Below the pieces are notes generated by a model. It saw only the letters and a list, made by a program, of their open reading frames with translations. It ran no database searches and was not told the origin of the DNA. Made by a program: the position numbers and the translations under genes. A stretch of DNA of 64,000 nt from Kitagawia praeruptora (lineage: Eukaryota; Streptophyta; Magnoliopsida; Apiales; Apiaceae), in NCBI GenBank assembly GCA_037693485.1, contig CM075352.1, forward strand, positions 26,506,001 through 26,570,000, given 5' to 3'. This document shows, piece by piece, positions 1-9,994 of this stretch. Every line of letters starts with the position of its first letter. The first letter of the stretch is position 1.

Positions 1-1056
1 TACTTGTTATTGTAATGCATGATGCAGACTTAATTATGCCGGCCTTGGCCACATGAAATTCATTTTTCGATTTTAAGAGAGGTAAGTTATAACTTATATC
101 TATATGTCATTAGATGTTGTTTTTATTGTCGTAGGAATATATGAGCAAACTAAGACTTCAACAAGTTTTTATTTAAGATATTATGGTGCAAGTTCCAAAT
201 TCCGGTGATTGTACAACTCAAGTGTTAGCTAGTTGCGAACCCGAAAATATGACGAAATCAAGGGAATCGTTCGAAAAGGTATATGATTGTGCATTAACAA
301 TTTTTTTTTGTTATTTATTAATCACATGGACTGTGTGATATTACAAATGTTTGTCCAGAATAAAGTCTTTTATTTTACAACTGTCAAATAATAAATAAAA
401 CTTTAGAATAATCTAGGTGGCCAACAGTTAACACTATAAATGCAATTTAATTTACTTATTATTTTCTCTCCTCCCTCAGTGAAGGGAAGGCGCAGGTGCT
501 AGTAGCAACGAGGGTGGCAGTGGTCCATGGGAGGATACGGAAATAGTACTTCACTTGTATAAATGTAATCACGAAACATTGTACTAGCTACAAATTAAAA
601 TTTTGAGATTATCAAGTGTTTTGTTAATTCAGTACTCCATTTTACCCTATCAATTTTATAATTGTTGAGATTGAAAATTGAATTTGCTTTTGGTAATTTT
701 GGGGTGGAGCAGAAATGTATTTAGGCTACGGGTGCTAGCTGAATTTTTTTTTTTTTTTTTTTGGAAAAAATGTCTTTTGCGTCTGTTCTACTATCACAGC
801 CATATAAAGTCTATATTTGCGTCTGTTCTTTATCTTTATACGTCTGTTAGTGCCAGATGTAGAACTACCTTTTGCATCTATTTAAGCGGAGCAGACGCAA
901 AATGTAGATTTTATGTGACTGGTGTAAACTATATGCGTCTGTTGAGTAACAGTCGCATATGCTCTATAGCTGATACTACTCTGCCATACGCAACTGTTGA
1001 CAACAGACGCAAAAAGCCCTTTTTAACAGACGCGATAGGCATATTCTGTACTAGTG
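1..1056. mobile_element. Right end of a CACTA-like DNA transposon (left end outside window)
   Basis: The element ends in TAGTG at 1052-1056, the CACTA-superfamily terminus read from the other side. Its last 280 bases carry many short subterminal repeats in both orientations (GCGTCTGTT near 780, 820 and 934; AACAGACGC near 1003 and 1025), as expected of En/Spm-type ends. The base after the end sits directly in a Ty3/gypsy gag frame (1057 onward), so the element inserted there; the predicted 3-bp target duplicate is GCA. A Gly/Ser-rich reading frame ending near 590 could be its last exon, but I do not recognise it. The matching left terminus is not in the window. Confidence 0.6.
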
Positions 1057-1273
1057 GCATCATATAATTATAGTCCTTCGGTAAAAATCTCTCTAACATC
1101 AATCGCTTCATACGCCTCCAAGTCTTAATCGGTTCTTTTCTTTGCCTCTTTCTCTGCAAAACCAAATTATCCCACCAAGTCGCAACAATACTCTTTAACT
1201 TTATAGATACCATCTTCACCTGTTTACTCTCAGGAACACCCATAACATCAAAGAAACGATCAACATCAATATA
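1057..1273 (-). pseudogene. Ty3/gypsy gag fragment, downstream piece
   Basis: Read on the minus strand, this gives a typical plant Ty3/gypsy Gag core: FFDVMGVPESKQVKMV, then ATWWDNL, then a stretch ending RFLPKDY. It continues the piece at 6171-6392 exactly in frame once the 4.9-kb CACTA element and one copy of its 3-bp target duplicate are removed. At its far end it is cut by another CACTA-like element at 1056. Capsid assembly would be the ancestral role; this copy cannot be expressed as one protein. Confidence 0.85.
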
Positions 1274-1559
1274 CATTACTAGAAATCTGTTAATAGACAT
1301 CACGCCTTTAACATCGGTCAGTAATGCCACCGATGTCTTTGTGTTTTAAGACATCATTTGCAATAAAACCGATGTTTTTATGTTTTAAGACATCGTTTTC
1401 AAGAAGAACCGATGTCTTAAATAAACTAAAATAAAATAAAATCCCGCGCATACCCCAAATAATTTCCCCCTCAGAATGTTTCCCCCAATTTGTTAAAATG
1501 TTTCCCCCCCCTTAGACGATTTTTTGTTCCCCCCAATTTATCAAACACACAATCACCCT

Positions 1560-1731
1560 CTCTCTCTCAAACAAATTAATTAAAAATATAAAGATAAAAA
1601 CACTCTCGATTCTAAACCCTCTCTCATTCGCTCACTCACCCGGCCTCTCCTCCAAGAACCCTAAATCTCTCTCTCTCTCTCCTCCGATTGAGCTTCATTT
1701 CTTTCACCCACTCTTCATTTCTTTTACCCAT

Positions 1732-1762
<31 letters not shown>

Positions 1763-1900
1763 ACAGACACACACACACACCCACTCATCTCTCTCCACAA
1801 ACACTCTCTTCCAATTACAAGCTCCGATTGTATGTACTCTCTTCTGATTTTGTCAATAACAAGCACCGATTAAACTTTTCTCCTACTCGAATTACAAGCT
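1560..1900 (+). repeat. CT/CA-rich low-complexity leader-like segment in the CACTA element
   Basis: Runs of CT (about 1666-1680 and 1735-1761) and CA (about 1766-1780) sit in pyrimidine-rich DNA containing the repeated phrase AAGCTCCGATTG. This composition is like a plant 5' UTR and lies just upstream of the captured exons, so it may be a captured leader or promoter. That reading is inference; the microsatellite itself is plain. Confidence 0.5.
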
Positions 1901-2384
1901 CCGATTGGTAATTTTCTGTGATTGTGAATTTTTAGGGGTTTTTTAATTTTGCATATGATTAGATTTGGGTCGTTCATATGTAAGTGTCATAGTTCGATTT
2001 AATAAGAAATTTGTGTAGCCCTTTTGACAACTAGTTGGGAAATACTGTACCTATTAAAAGTGGTATATTATCTATGTGTATGTTATATAATTTTTAATTA
2101 TTTACACTTGAATGTATGAATTTAGATTTTTTTACGATGTTGTTAAAGTTAGATACTGAGCAATTCCTTATGTATATATTTAATCTAATCTTATAATGAT
2201 TCTTATGTATAAAGTTTCGTAAAAAGGAGGAATTAGTGATTTTCAGGGCCTAGATGTTCATCAATAGGGTTCAGAGAAGTAGAGGAGTTGGTGATTACGT
2301 TATTGGTCAATATTTATATATAACTTGAATATAGGAATTTATATTGCTTGTGGTTTATTAATCATTATCTGGGATTTGATACAG

Positions 2385-2528
2385 ATTGCATCTGTCATGA
2401 CTGGATGGACAATAAGAACGATGGAGAGGGAGCCTTCACCTTTTCGGGATGAGTATGCCCCTGTGATATTTTCTCAAGAAACTGTCTCCTATATTGAATC
2501 ACTTGATGGTGATATGATGTCAGGAGAG
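2385..2528 (+). pseudogene. Captured exon: CHASE domain of a cytokinin-receptor histidine kinase
   Basis: A 48-codon open stretch is bounded by an acceptor-like ACAG and a donor-like GGTAAT. It contains REPSPFRDEYAPVIFSQETV followed by SYIESLD and MMSGE, the signature of the extracellular cytokinin-binding CHASE domain of AHK/CRE1-type receptors; it looks closest to the AHK4/CRE1/WOL branch from memory. Two extra residues (GD) precede MMSGE. Only this one exon is present; the transmembrane, kinase and receiver parts are missing, so it cannot be a receptor. It sits inside the CACTA element. Confidence 0.8.
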
Positions 2529-2773
2529 GTAATATACTCATTTGCAATAGTTACATGAATTGCCTAATCTTTTCACCTTTTTGAGTTAAATTCTCAAACT
2601 ATACATACACAACTTCTTGTCGCAATTAATAAATGAAAAGGGTGGTCTAAATCAAGTTTTGTCTGTTCTTTAAAATTTTTATTAGCACTAAAACTGTACA
2701 AGACTGTTCATGCTCATACTTCATGAACTTAACTTTTTAACTAATCCTAGGTAATGGCTTGAATCATTTCCCA

Positions 2774-3340
2774 GGTTCTGAGGCCATGTTTGCTGGTCTT
2801 TGTCATTTTTCCGTTAGATCAGTTTAGGTAAATGAAAATGTAATTATGGGCTCTTTTCATGAAATACGTATTTAATTGTGTTAATATGTTACTGTTTGCT
2901 CCCTTTATCAGTTTTCTCCATTCATTTTATATACAGCTTACTTATGCATTTCTTGTACTACCTTGCCTTCTATTGGGGTACTTGGGCCAAGTTGCATATC
3001 TCATGACTAACCACGTTAATACCACTCATGCTTTTTTGCTTCCACTCCAAGTAAGCTTCATAACTAGCATCTTTCGTCCTCTTGGCTGCTCTTTATACCA
3101 GCCCCTTCTTACATGTCATTCATTTACTATTAGAAAGCTATCAAATTGATTTCTGATTTTTGCTACATTTATTCATTTGTCAATAGGTTGGGCTTTCTGT
3201 CCTGTCTCGCTCATTGCCAACATTACTGCACTGATTGCTAATCGAACAATGAGAACCGCCACTTTCTCTTGTATTAAACAGTCAACAGCTCTTGGTTGTT
3301 TCCCTCGCCTTAAAATCATTCATACATCTCTTGTATTATG
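2774..3340 (+). pseudogene. Captured fragment: KUP/HAK/KT potassium transporter (three exons with introns)
   Basis: Three consecutive exon-like blocks match the order of a KUP/HAK potassium transporter. Block 1 (about 2774-2826) reads GSEAMFAGLCHFSVRS, as in the family motif GTEAMFADL.HFSVRS. Block 2 (2937-3050, between ACAG and GTAAGC) reads PCLLLGYLGQVAYL, a membrane-helix motif. Block 3 (about 3187-3340) reads ATFSCIKQS then ALGCFPRLKIIHTS, the strongly conserved loop. Introns are retained, so the capture was of genomic DNA. The rest of the roughly 780-residue transporter is absent. Confidence 0.85.
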
Positions 3341-3870
3341 GTAATGATTGTTTCACTCTTCTTTTGATTTGGCCAGTAGTACAGATATATTGGAACTTGG
3401 ATGCTCGTCAACAATCTATTGTCTGTAATGCTTTAGATATTATTCGTCATAACTACATCTGTTAGATGAGAACAAACATAACTAATCTAGGATACTATTA
3501 GATATTATTCGTCATAACTACATCTATTAGATGAAATTGATTCAACTGCATACGTGGCACTTGGTAATACTTCTAAATGTGATAGGATGCCATGGTCAGC
3601 AGGTGTTACAGTAATGACCTTATGCTCTTTGTTGGCTATTGATCTTTGCATTCACTATACTCTGCTCCTCCACTCAAAAGATGGTCAAAAAATAGTAGAA
3701 AATAAATGAAAACTATACATTATTTACTAAACATGAAGTTTATCTTGAACTAAGTATCATAATCATTAGTATAATAAACTGGTTTGATGAATTTTTAGGC
3801 GTAATACTACTGGACCATAAAATTACATTCATGGTATCACCCTGCTAACCAATTTAGTTATCACATTCTA

Positions 3871-3943
3871 GTGGGACAATCTCTCCAGGCTGCTATGCAA
3901 GCAGGAATTGAAAGGAAGGATCTCTTTATCACATCTAAGATAT
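3871..3943 (+). pseudogene. Captured exon: aldo-keto reductase fragment
   Basis: About 24 codons read VGQSLQAAMQAGIERKDLFI then TSKIW, followed by a donor-like GGTATGT. This is the conserved segment of plant NADPH-dependent aldo-keto reductases, where the family usually has VGxALxxAM.AGI.RxDLFxTSKLW. The catalytic Asp, Tyr, Lys and His segments are not seen nearby, so only one exon was taken. Same strand as the other captured pieces. Confidence 0.75.
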
Positions 3944-4622
3944 GGTATGTATGTTCCTGTATTTCGATTATATGAATTAAAACATTAAGAATGTTTGTAC
4001 GCTACCATGTTCACATAATATTTATAATGAGCTTCCAACAAACAAAACATAATAATAAGCATACAATGGTGTTTGCCGTACTACAATTGGTATTGATATT
4101 TTATTATAACGTTCTTATTTTTATAACGTTCAGCCACTGCTTTCATATGCTAGTTCCTTGCTACTGTTTCACATGAAATAGTAATTGACTAAATTTCCTC
4201 TTTTCTTTTTTTAAGTATGTTGTGCTATACTGTACTTGCTTTGTTTGTGGCAACTGTATACAATAATAAAAGAGCTTCGATGGGAGAATTGTAGAACTCA
4301 TAATTGTTGCACCATTGATTTAGCAATTAATTAATATAGGCCATGTAGGCACTAAGTGAAGTTGAGTAGCTGAGTTCGTTGGCCTTTGATTAAATATGCA
4401 AAATGGTAGTAGCCTTTTGTTAAAACGGACATGAATTGAATTAAATACACCTGTTGCATGAAAAGTATGATTCTGTGCTAGGTTCATTTATGCTACAATA
4501 TTGGGAAGCATTAATAGAGCTGATATCATTAGCTAATTACCAACACTATTATTCTCTAAAAATTTATATCAAACTCTGTCTATACTCGAATGCGAGGTGC
4601 TTACAGTGTTTGACATTTACAG

Positions 4623-4739
4623 GGCTCTTACACTCTCAAAATAACGATGACTGATGGAGACGGGCAGAAGCTGACATGCGTCACCTTTGATTTTAGTGTT
4701 GGATGGTTTGCAGGAGCAGAGGCCATTGTGGATAGTTAA
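4623..4739 (+). pseudogene. Captured last exon: ML (MD-2-related lipid-recognition) domain protein
   Basis: After an acceptor-like TTTACAG the frame reads GSYTLKITMTDGDGQKLTCV, then TFDFSVGWFAGAEAIVDS and a TAA stop. This matches the C-terminus of small secreted plant ML-domain proteins, including the Cys in LTC that forms a conserved disulphide and the end near ..DS. The N-terminal signal peptide and first Cys pairs are absent. Recognition is from the family pattern, without a search. Confidence 0.7.
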
Positions 4740-5049
4740 ATGTGTTTGTTTTCGTACTATTTTTTATTATGTCAAACTTTAGTAACATTAGATTTCTATT
4801 TTTGTTATGAAGTCCTAATGCTGGTGTATCTTCTAATTGCACTTCTATTTTGAAATATCCTAAATAACTGATCATAATCATATGCATTAAACAATAATAT
4901 CTTATGACTGTATTGCTTGTAATGCTTAATAGTTGTTGTGCTCATCACTATTTATTTGCCAACTGCAAGAGTAAATAATATGTGCATGCACTAGCTTTCT
5001 GGTCTAATGGTTGAATGATTCTTAATAATCGTAGCTATCACTCATGTAG

Positions 5050-5226
5050 GGTTTGGCATATGTTGATTTTTCGGATGATAAACATCTTGCTGCAGCCTTG
5101 AAAAAGAACAAGCGGATTAATAAAAAGAACTACAAGTGGATGACCAAGACTCGAAGATCTTACACTAAGGCCGAGCTAGATGAGGTGTGTATTGAGGCTC
5201 TCAAGTTCATCCAAGACCACATTTGA
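5050..5226 (+). pseudogene. Captured exon: RRM-protein fragment (SART3-like) with a C-terminal tail
   Basis: Following an acceptor-like TGTAG, 58 codons run to a TGA stop. The first part, GLAYVDFSDDKHLAAALKKN, has the RNP1-type pattern of an RNA-recognition motif and resembles SART3-type splicing proteins. The second part, beginning KKNYKWMTKTRRSYTKAELD, I do not recognise; it may come from another gene, making this a chimeric exon. Subterminal repeats of the CACTA element begin about 400 bases downstream. Confidence 0.55.
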
Positions 5227-6170
5227 TTCTACTTTTGACAAGAACAGTTTTCTTGTGGAATGTATATTTTACTAGTAGATACTTGATGGTTCTAACTTTC
5301 TAGGAGTTAGGTTGTTTTTGCATATGGTAGTAGTAAACATTTTTGTTGGTTTTGTAGATTGGTGTATAGCTTTGTGATGCTTTGGATTTGGCTAGCTAGT
5401 TCTTTAGATATAATAGATTCGTTTGGATTATGGTTTGAGTGACATTGATTGGATATTTGTAAATGACAAATTGAATAGTTGTGGTTATGAAATGAATATT
5501 ATTTTGGATTAAGGTATCAATGTTTGGATATTATGTAAATGTTTGGTATGAATGTTGTCAATGACAAATTGAGTAATTAAATAACAAATATTTATTAAAA
5601 AAACAAAACAGGACAAAATACAATAGACATCAATAAAAAACGATGTCTATAACAAATATACATAACGGTTATCACAAACAAAAACGATGTCTAACATCAA
5701 CTTAAATAGTGAATAAGTATAAAAAACGATGTCTAATATATTCTTCCATAATGGTTATCACAAAGAAAACCGATGTCTAAGGTTATATTTAACATCGTCC
5801 AGAACCGATGTCTAATACGACTTAATATATCAGTTGCGAAAGAAGAAATCGATGTCCAAAAAGGCCTTAGACATCATTTTACTTCCAAATAATGATGTAT
5901 ATGTCGAATTGTGAGTTGTGTACAACATGTTTTATTACATCTAGCACTTGTAATAGTACGGTAGAAAAGTCAGGCTCATGCAATTTATGCAAACAATTAG
6001 ATATAAACATCATTTTTTGGGTATATAATCGATGTGTAATAGCTTCCTGACATCGGTCAAAACCGATGTCTATGACATGGTACAATAGATATCACCGACA
6101 AAGACATCGCTATGGTTTTTTAATAGACATCGGCCAGAAACTGATGTCTATGAGCTTTTTTCTAGTAGTG

Positions 6171-6392
6171 ATACCAATTAAGGAACTCATCCACTCCTAC
6201 AGACCCACAGAATAATGGTATGTCAACATCATTGTTATTGAGCCGATTACCCTTAATTGACATCGAGCCCGAATTCTCACCAACATGATATTTTCCATCT
6301 CGAGGGACTCGTTTCCAATCTTCTCTTTCACCTCTACGTTGCTTGTTATTGTTATTCCTGTTGTCCGTCAACGTAGTCATCCTGTCTATCAA
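6171..6392 (-). pseudogene. Ty3/gypsy gag fragment, upstream piece
   Basis: The minus-strand frame ends in DIPLFCGSVGVDEFLNWY, the start of the Ty3/gypsy Gag core, then runs into the CACTA end. It continues in frame at 1273 on the other side of the insertion with IDVDRFF. The N-terminal part is Asn/Arg-rich. It begins about 110 bases inside the primer binding site, so the order LTR, PBS, gag is that of a normal element read leftward. Confidence 0.85.
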
Positions 6393-6499
6393 AACCTTGA
6401 GAGTCGCGATAAAAGCCGTCGTAATCTCTACAAGATCTTTTTTGGTAATTGGTTGGTCTCACATAGTGAATCAACTAGCGAAAAGATAGGATAAAGCCT

Positions 6500-6511
6500 G
6501 CTCTGATGCCA
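6500..6511 (-). other. Primer binding site of the gypsy element
   Basis: The minus strand reads TGGCATCAGAGC, one base from TGGTATCAGAGC, the usual plant site complementary to the 3' end of initiator tRNA-Met. It lies two bases inside the LTR boundary, fixing the orientation of the element. Confidence 0.8.
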
Positions 6512-6513
6512 AC

Positions 6514-7031
6514 TGACGCAGCACGGAAGCCAAGGAGAAGCAAGCATTAATCCTTACAAGGATTCTTACACGAGAAATCCTTAAAAACCTTGAATCAACA
6601 AGGCGATCCTTGAATCCACAAGGAGTTTCTTGAATCCACCAAAAAAATAAGAGAAAACTCTTAGGGTTTTAATTCAATAAAAGATTATTCATCCAATACA
6701 TCGTGATGTTGTTTATATAGGGATATAAAACCCTTAAAAAAATAAAACTAAATCCTAATTAAAAACAAATAATATTTAAAAGAAGCGTGATCATGCAGCT
6801 TTAGGCATCAGCATGCACAATCTCTAAATCCTCTTGCTTGGAACGTCTGCCAAAATTTCCCAATTTGGCATGATCAAACAATCCAGCAGCATGAGCATGC
6901 ATAATATCTACTGCTATATTTCCTTGTTTGGGCATGATCACGCGATCCTCGACATGATCATGCCTTCGTTCTAGAATTACCTTCTCACCATCCATTGCAA
7001 CTTTGATTGGCACCTAAAACCTCCTACATCA
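6514..7031 (-). mobile_element. 5' LTR of the minus-strand Ty3/gypsy element
   Basis: On the minus strand the segment starts TGATGTAGGAGG, ends TGCGTCA just before the primer site, and contains a TATA-like CTATATAAAC at about 6711-6720. Repeats of CTTGAATC(A/C)ACAAGG follow the TATA region. About 518 bp. The partner 3' LTR is not in the window, so the outer boundary rests on TG...CA alone and could be off by a few bases. Confidence 0.65.
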
Positions 7032-7035
7032 TATA

Positions 7036-7330
7036 CACTACAACAAATCTGGACATTTACGACAGCCAACTTATGATGTAAATATTTTGCGCACTGTACT
7101 TACGACGGAACTGGCGTCGCAAGTTTATCTATTACTTTAACACCAATGTGGGCCCCACTAGTTCAGACGTACGACAGAAAAATGAACTTACGACGAAATC
7201 CGGAACTTGTGACGTTTTTTTAAACTTTCTACTCGAGCAAAAATGATGGACAGTTTCCGTCGTAATTGACCCCATTTACGATGGTTTCAATGCAAACAAA
7301 CCGTCGTAAATGGCCCATATTAATATTTTT
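7036..7330. mobile_element. One terminus of a second CACTA-like element
   Basis: CACTACAACAAATCTGG at 7036 is a standard CACTA terminus. The next 280 bases hold repeated TTACGAC/GTCGTAA words in both orientations (about 7058, 7100, 7170, 7258, 7278, 7306), typical subterminal repeats. The predicted duplicate ATA precedes it (7033-7035), but no matching TAGTG-ATA end was found downstream, so it is truncated or its partner end has been lost. Confidence 0.55.
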
Positions 7331-7632
7331 TTAATGATATGTTTTTTGTTGAGTTTATTATATTAGTAAAATAAAAACTATAAAAAAATTTATTTTTCAC
7401 GAAAATTATCTATTTACATATTTTGTTTATAGAACGAAGTATTTATTTATTTATCTAATGTATGTCAAACCAAACAACCATCTTATATTTTAAAAACTGA
7501 ATTTCAAGTTCTTATTCTCGTATTATCAACCTCCTTATGCTTCAAATTAAGATTTATTGAGCACTTCGCTCTTTTTCTTCAGTTACCTCCTGATGACTTA
7601 TGAATAATTAATTGATTTATATTATTGATTAC
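7331..7632. other. AT-rich stretch without recognised content
   Basis: No coding frame, terminal repeat or RNA gene was recognised between the CACTA end and the downstream pseudogene. It may be interior CACTA sequence or the 3' trailer of the retroelement ORF on the minus strand. Confidence 0.4.
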
Positions 7633-8613
7633 TTACTTAGAAATTTCCTTAATTTGATCAGAGACTATAATGTTTTGGGCTACTTGGGTAGACACAGGTG
7701 GGTTCTCCTCCAAATGAGATTCCTGAGCCATTTCACCACAAAAGAAAGAAGAATTGTAGAGAGTAGGAAGATGAGTTTTAAGAATTACCTGAACATGATG
7801 TGGATAATGAATTGCAGGTATTTCATCTAGATTCTTTTCATTGTCCTTCTTTGTAATGTCAGAGAAAATTCTATTTTACTGTACATAAGAAGAAACACAA
7901 TGTTCTCTACCAAATCTAGCTTCAACATCAGGAATAAAATGGTTAATAAACATTTGCATAAATCTATGATAATAAACCATTTTCCTGTTTTGATCTCTTA
8001 ACCCAAGTTTAATACTCATCTGATTTAAGATAATGTGACCAATGTTAATTACTCTGTCATAAAGCAGACTATAAGCAATATGTGAAGTAACAGAAGTAAT
8101 TTACTGAAAAGAACTACATTTGCCAGTAAAACATTTAGCAATTTGATCAAAGAAGAAAGACCATTCCTTCCTAAGAAAAGACCTATTTAACTGGCTCATG
8201 TTGTCTAGAGATCCACTATAACCTAATGCAGACAACATAGTTCTTACATCATCATCAGATGGTTCACTTGCATAATTATCAGTAACAGGTAAGCGAAGTA
8301 CTGAATTAACAACAGATTCAGTAATATCATAAGTATCTTGTCCTAAGTGTAGAACAATCTTACCTGATTGACTCTGAGTAGAATCAATTACCTCAGCATT
8401 CTCCCAAGCTTGTGAAACAGCAGCTTGATTTATTCCTGGAGATGCTGTCAATGCATAACTCAGTGGTCCTGTCGTCATAAAGTCCATTACCTGATGAAAA
8501 TCAGCTAATACTCCTTTCTTGCTGGTGATTGTTGCAACATGATTATTCATCAAAAAATCAAAGTTACCAAACTTGAAAGCTACTGATTTAGGTAGACTTC
8601 TTTGAGCTGCCAT
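7633..8613 (-). pseudogene. Third-ORF protein of a SIRE-like retroelement, decayed
   Basis: The minus-strand frame starts MAAQRSLPKS at 8613 and runs in one frame to a stop at 7633, interrupted by TAA codons at 8101-8103 and 7876-7878. It has the same segments, in the same order, as the N-terminal region of the third ORF at 59857: VNSVLRLP (there VNTVLRLP), a ..L.YSGSLDNMSQLNRSFLR segment, EWSFFFDQIAKCF (there EWDYFFDTIAKVF), then a YYHRFMQMFINHF segment (there YYPRFLTIIFNHV). The family is common downstream of pol in plant SIRE/Maximus elements; its function is not established. No pol or LTR of this copy is recognised nearby. Confidence 0.7.
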
Positions 8614-9308
8614 TTTTTATCTGAAAAGAACTTGAGAAATCTTGAAATTGATTAGTGATTTTGAGAACTTGAATGAATGTTTTTGCTTTAGGAAATACGA
8701 ATTAGAAGTTAGCAATAAACAATCAGAGTCTCAAAATAAAGATATATTCAAAAATCCTTCAGACCCACTAACCCACGTTGACACGTAGGTTGACAGGTGT
8801 CAGTCCCTGAAAAATGCAATTTACCCACGATTTTTGGAAAATAAAATCCAAAATTGGTTTCAATTAAATAAATCAGGGTAAAATCAAAATAAAGTTAATA
8901 CTGATCAGCTTCATTTTCTGATGTGATTTTTTTTCACCAAGATAATCACAACTCTGAATGTGATTAAAAATAATAAAATAATCATCAATCCTGATGAAAT
9001 CACTTTCGTTTTCCTGATCACTATCATCCTGATTCCAAAGATTAAATGGAGTTCCACGTGGCAATTTTAGAATTTAACCTGAAAAGAACATCAATAATCT
9101 AAACAAAAAACTTGTTAGAATGTCAAAAATATCTTGGAAATATGAAAGGACCAGTCATACGTATAGATATATACGCCGATACATTGAATTTTTAAAATGA
9201 CTGTTCAGCTTCTCACTCTTTCCTTTATAAACACTTGATGTCTTTTCCTTTCTTAACTCCAAAAACACACAAAACCTCTCTGTAAAAACAGAGCTTCCAT
9301 AAAATACA
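8614..9308. other. Intergenic DNA upstream of the third-ORF pseudogene
   Basis: No gene recognised. Read on the minus strand it would be the spacer ahead of the third-ORF gene, which in the plus-strand SIRE element at 57988-59856 is also long and non-coding. A TATA-like TTTATAAA lies near 9225 on the plus strand, ahead of the small frame at 9309. Confidence 0.4.
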
Positions 9309-9557
9309 ATGACCTTCAACCCAATCTTTCGATTTCTCACAGATGATGAACACCAAAGATTCAATATTCATTTCTTTGAAGAGATGACTTTTCTCATCGT
9401 TTTTGACATGGTTGGAGTAGATCCACATAATGTCCAGAACCTTCTCTTAGAACATCCATCTGTTGGATACAATCACCCTCTAACCTCCTCAAAACTTGAG
9501 GATGAAGAATTTGGCCGAGAGACTGAGGTTGATCTTAATGGGGATGCTCTACATTAA
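9309..9557 (+). CDS. Hypothetical 82-residue protein
   Basis: An ATG in good context (ACAATGA) opens an 82-codon frame about 80 bases downstream of TTTATAAA and an A/C-rich leader, a layout compatible with a small expressed gene. The product is acidic towards its C-terminus (LEDEEFGRETEVD) with no signal peptide or family motif that I recognise. It could also be a chance frame or a fragment of an old element. A copia element is inserted about 90 bases after its stop. Confidence 0.25.
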   Translation: MTFNPIFRFLTDDEHQRFNIHFFEEMTFLIVFDMVGVDPHNVQNLLLEHPSVGYNHPLTSSKLEDEEFGRETEVDLNGDALH

Positions 9558-9647
9558 GTCAACTGTAATTGGGACTAAGAAAATAAGGGAGCGTAAATTT
9601 TGAAAACCGGGCAAGTAAACTCTTCTCCTAAATGGCTAATGGAATTT

Positions 9648-9913
9648 TGTTGGGTTTAATTCTAAACATGTTTTATTTAATTATTTTTTTTGAATAAATC
9701 AACGATTACGTTGAAGTAGTAATAAGCAGTTAGGATATCATGGAGACAAATCAGGGATTTGATCTGGTCGTTAGAAGTGATAGACGGAATGATAGACGTT
9801 GATTATTTCCTTTATATATTCCTTGTAATGCTTAGTTCTTATCAAGTAATCCCAGTTGCAATTTCTTTCAAAATCATTATTTTGATTCTTAGCATATCAG
9901 TTTGATTCTATCA
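9648..9913 (+). repeat. 5' LTR of the copia element
   Basis: Starts TGTTGGGTTTAATTC and ends TTGATTCTATCA. A TATATA-containing stretch (CTTTATATATTCC near 9811) is the likely promoter. It differs from the 3' copy at six bases by eye. Confidence 0.95.
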
Positions 9914-9915
9914 TC

Positions 9916-9927
9916 TGGTATCAGAGC
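9916..9927 (+). other. Primer binding site of the copia element
   Basis: TGGTATCAGAGC, complementary to the 3' end of plant initiator tRNA-Met, lies two bases after the 5' LTR. Confidence 0.95.
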
Positions 9928-9940
9928 CCTACAAACACCT

Positions 9941-9990
9941 AAAGCAATACATTACCGAGAAAGACAAAGCAATACATTACCGAGAAAGAC
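9941..9990 (+). repeat. Perfect 25-bp tandem duplication in the gag leader
   Basis: AAAGCAATACATTACCGAGA plus AAGAC occurs twice back to back (9941-9965 and 9966-9990), ending four bases before the gag ATG at 9995. Confidence 0.95.
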
Positions 9991-9994
9991 AACA

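Larger units (their letters stand above)
1274..6170. mobile_element. Complete CACTA transposon carrying fragments of several host genes
   Basis: The left end reads CATTACTAGAAA and the right end TTTCTAGTAGTG, an imperfect CACTA terminal inverted repeat. Both flanks are ATA (1271-1273 and 6171-6173), the 3-bp target duplication of this superfamily. Subterminal arrays of ACATCGGT/ACCGATGTC-type repeats occupy about 1290-1420 and 5620-6150. No transposase frame is visible, so it is non-autonomous. Between the ends lie exon-like pieces, all on the plus strand, of at least five unrelated plant genes, with intron-like sequence and splice signals kept, which points to DNA-level capture. It lies inside a gypsy gag gene. 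Confidence 0.9.

Noticed and set aside
678..1067. 129-codon plus-strand frame
   Set aside because: It runs through the subterminal repeats of the CACTA-like end and a poly-T run; composition and position explain it.
3550..3710. Possible sixth captured exon (frame with DRMPWSAGVTVMTLCSLL)
   Set aside because: I could not tie it to any family and the splice context is weak, so it was not listed as a gene fragment.
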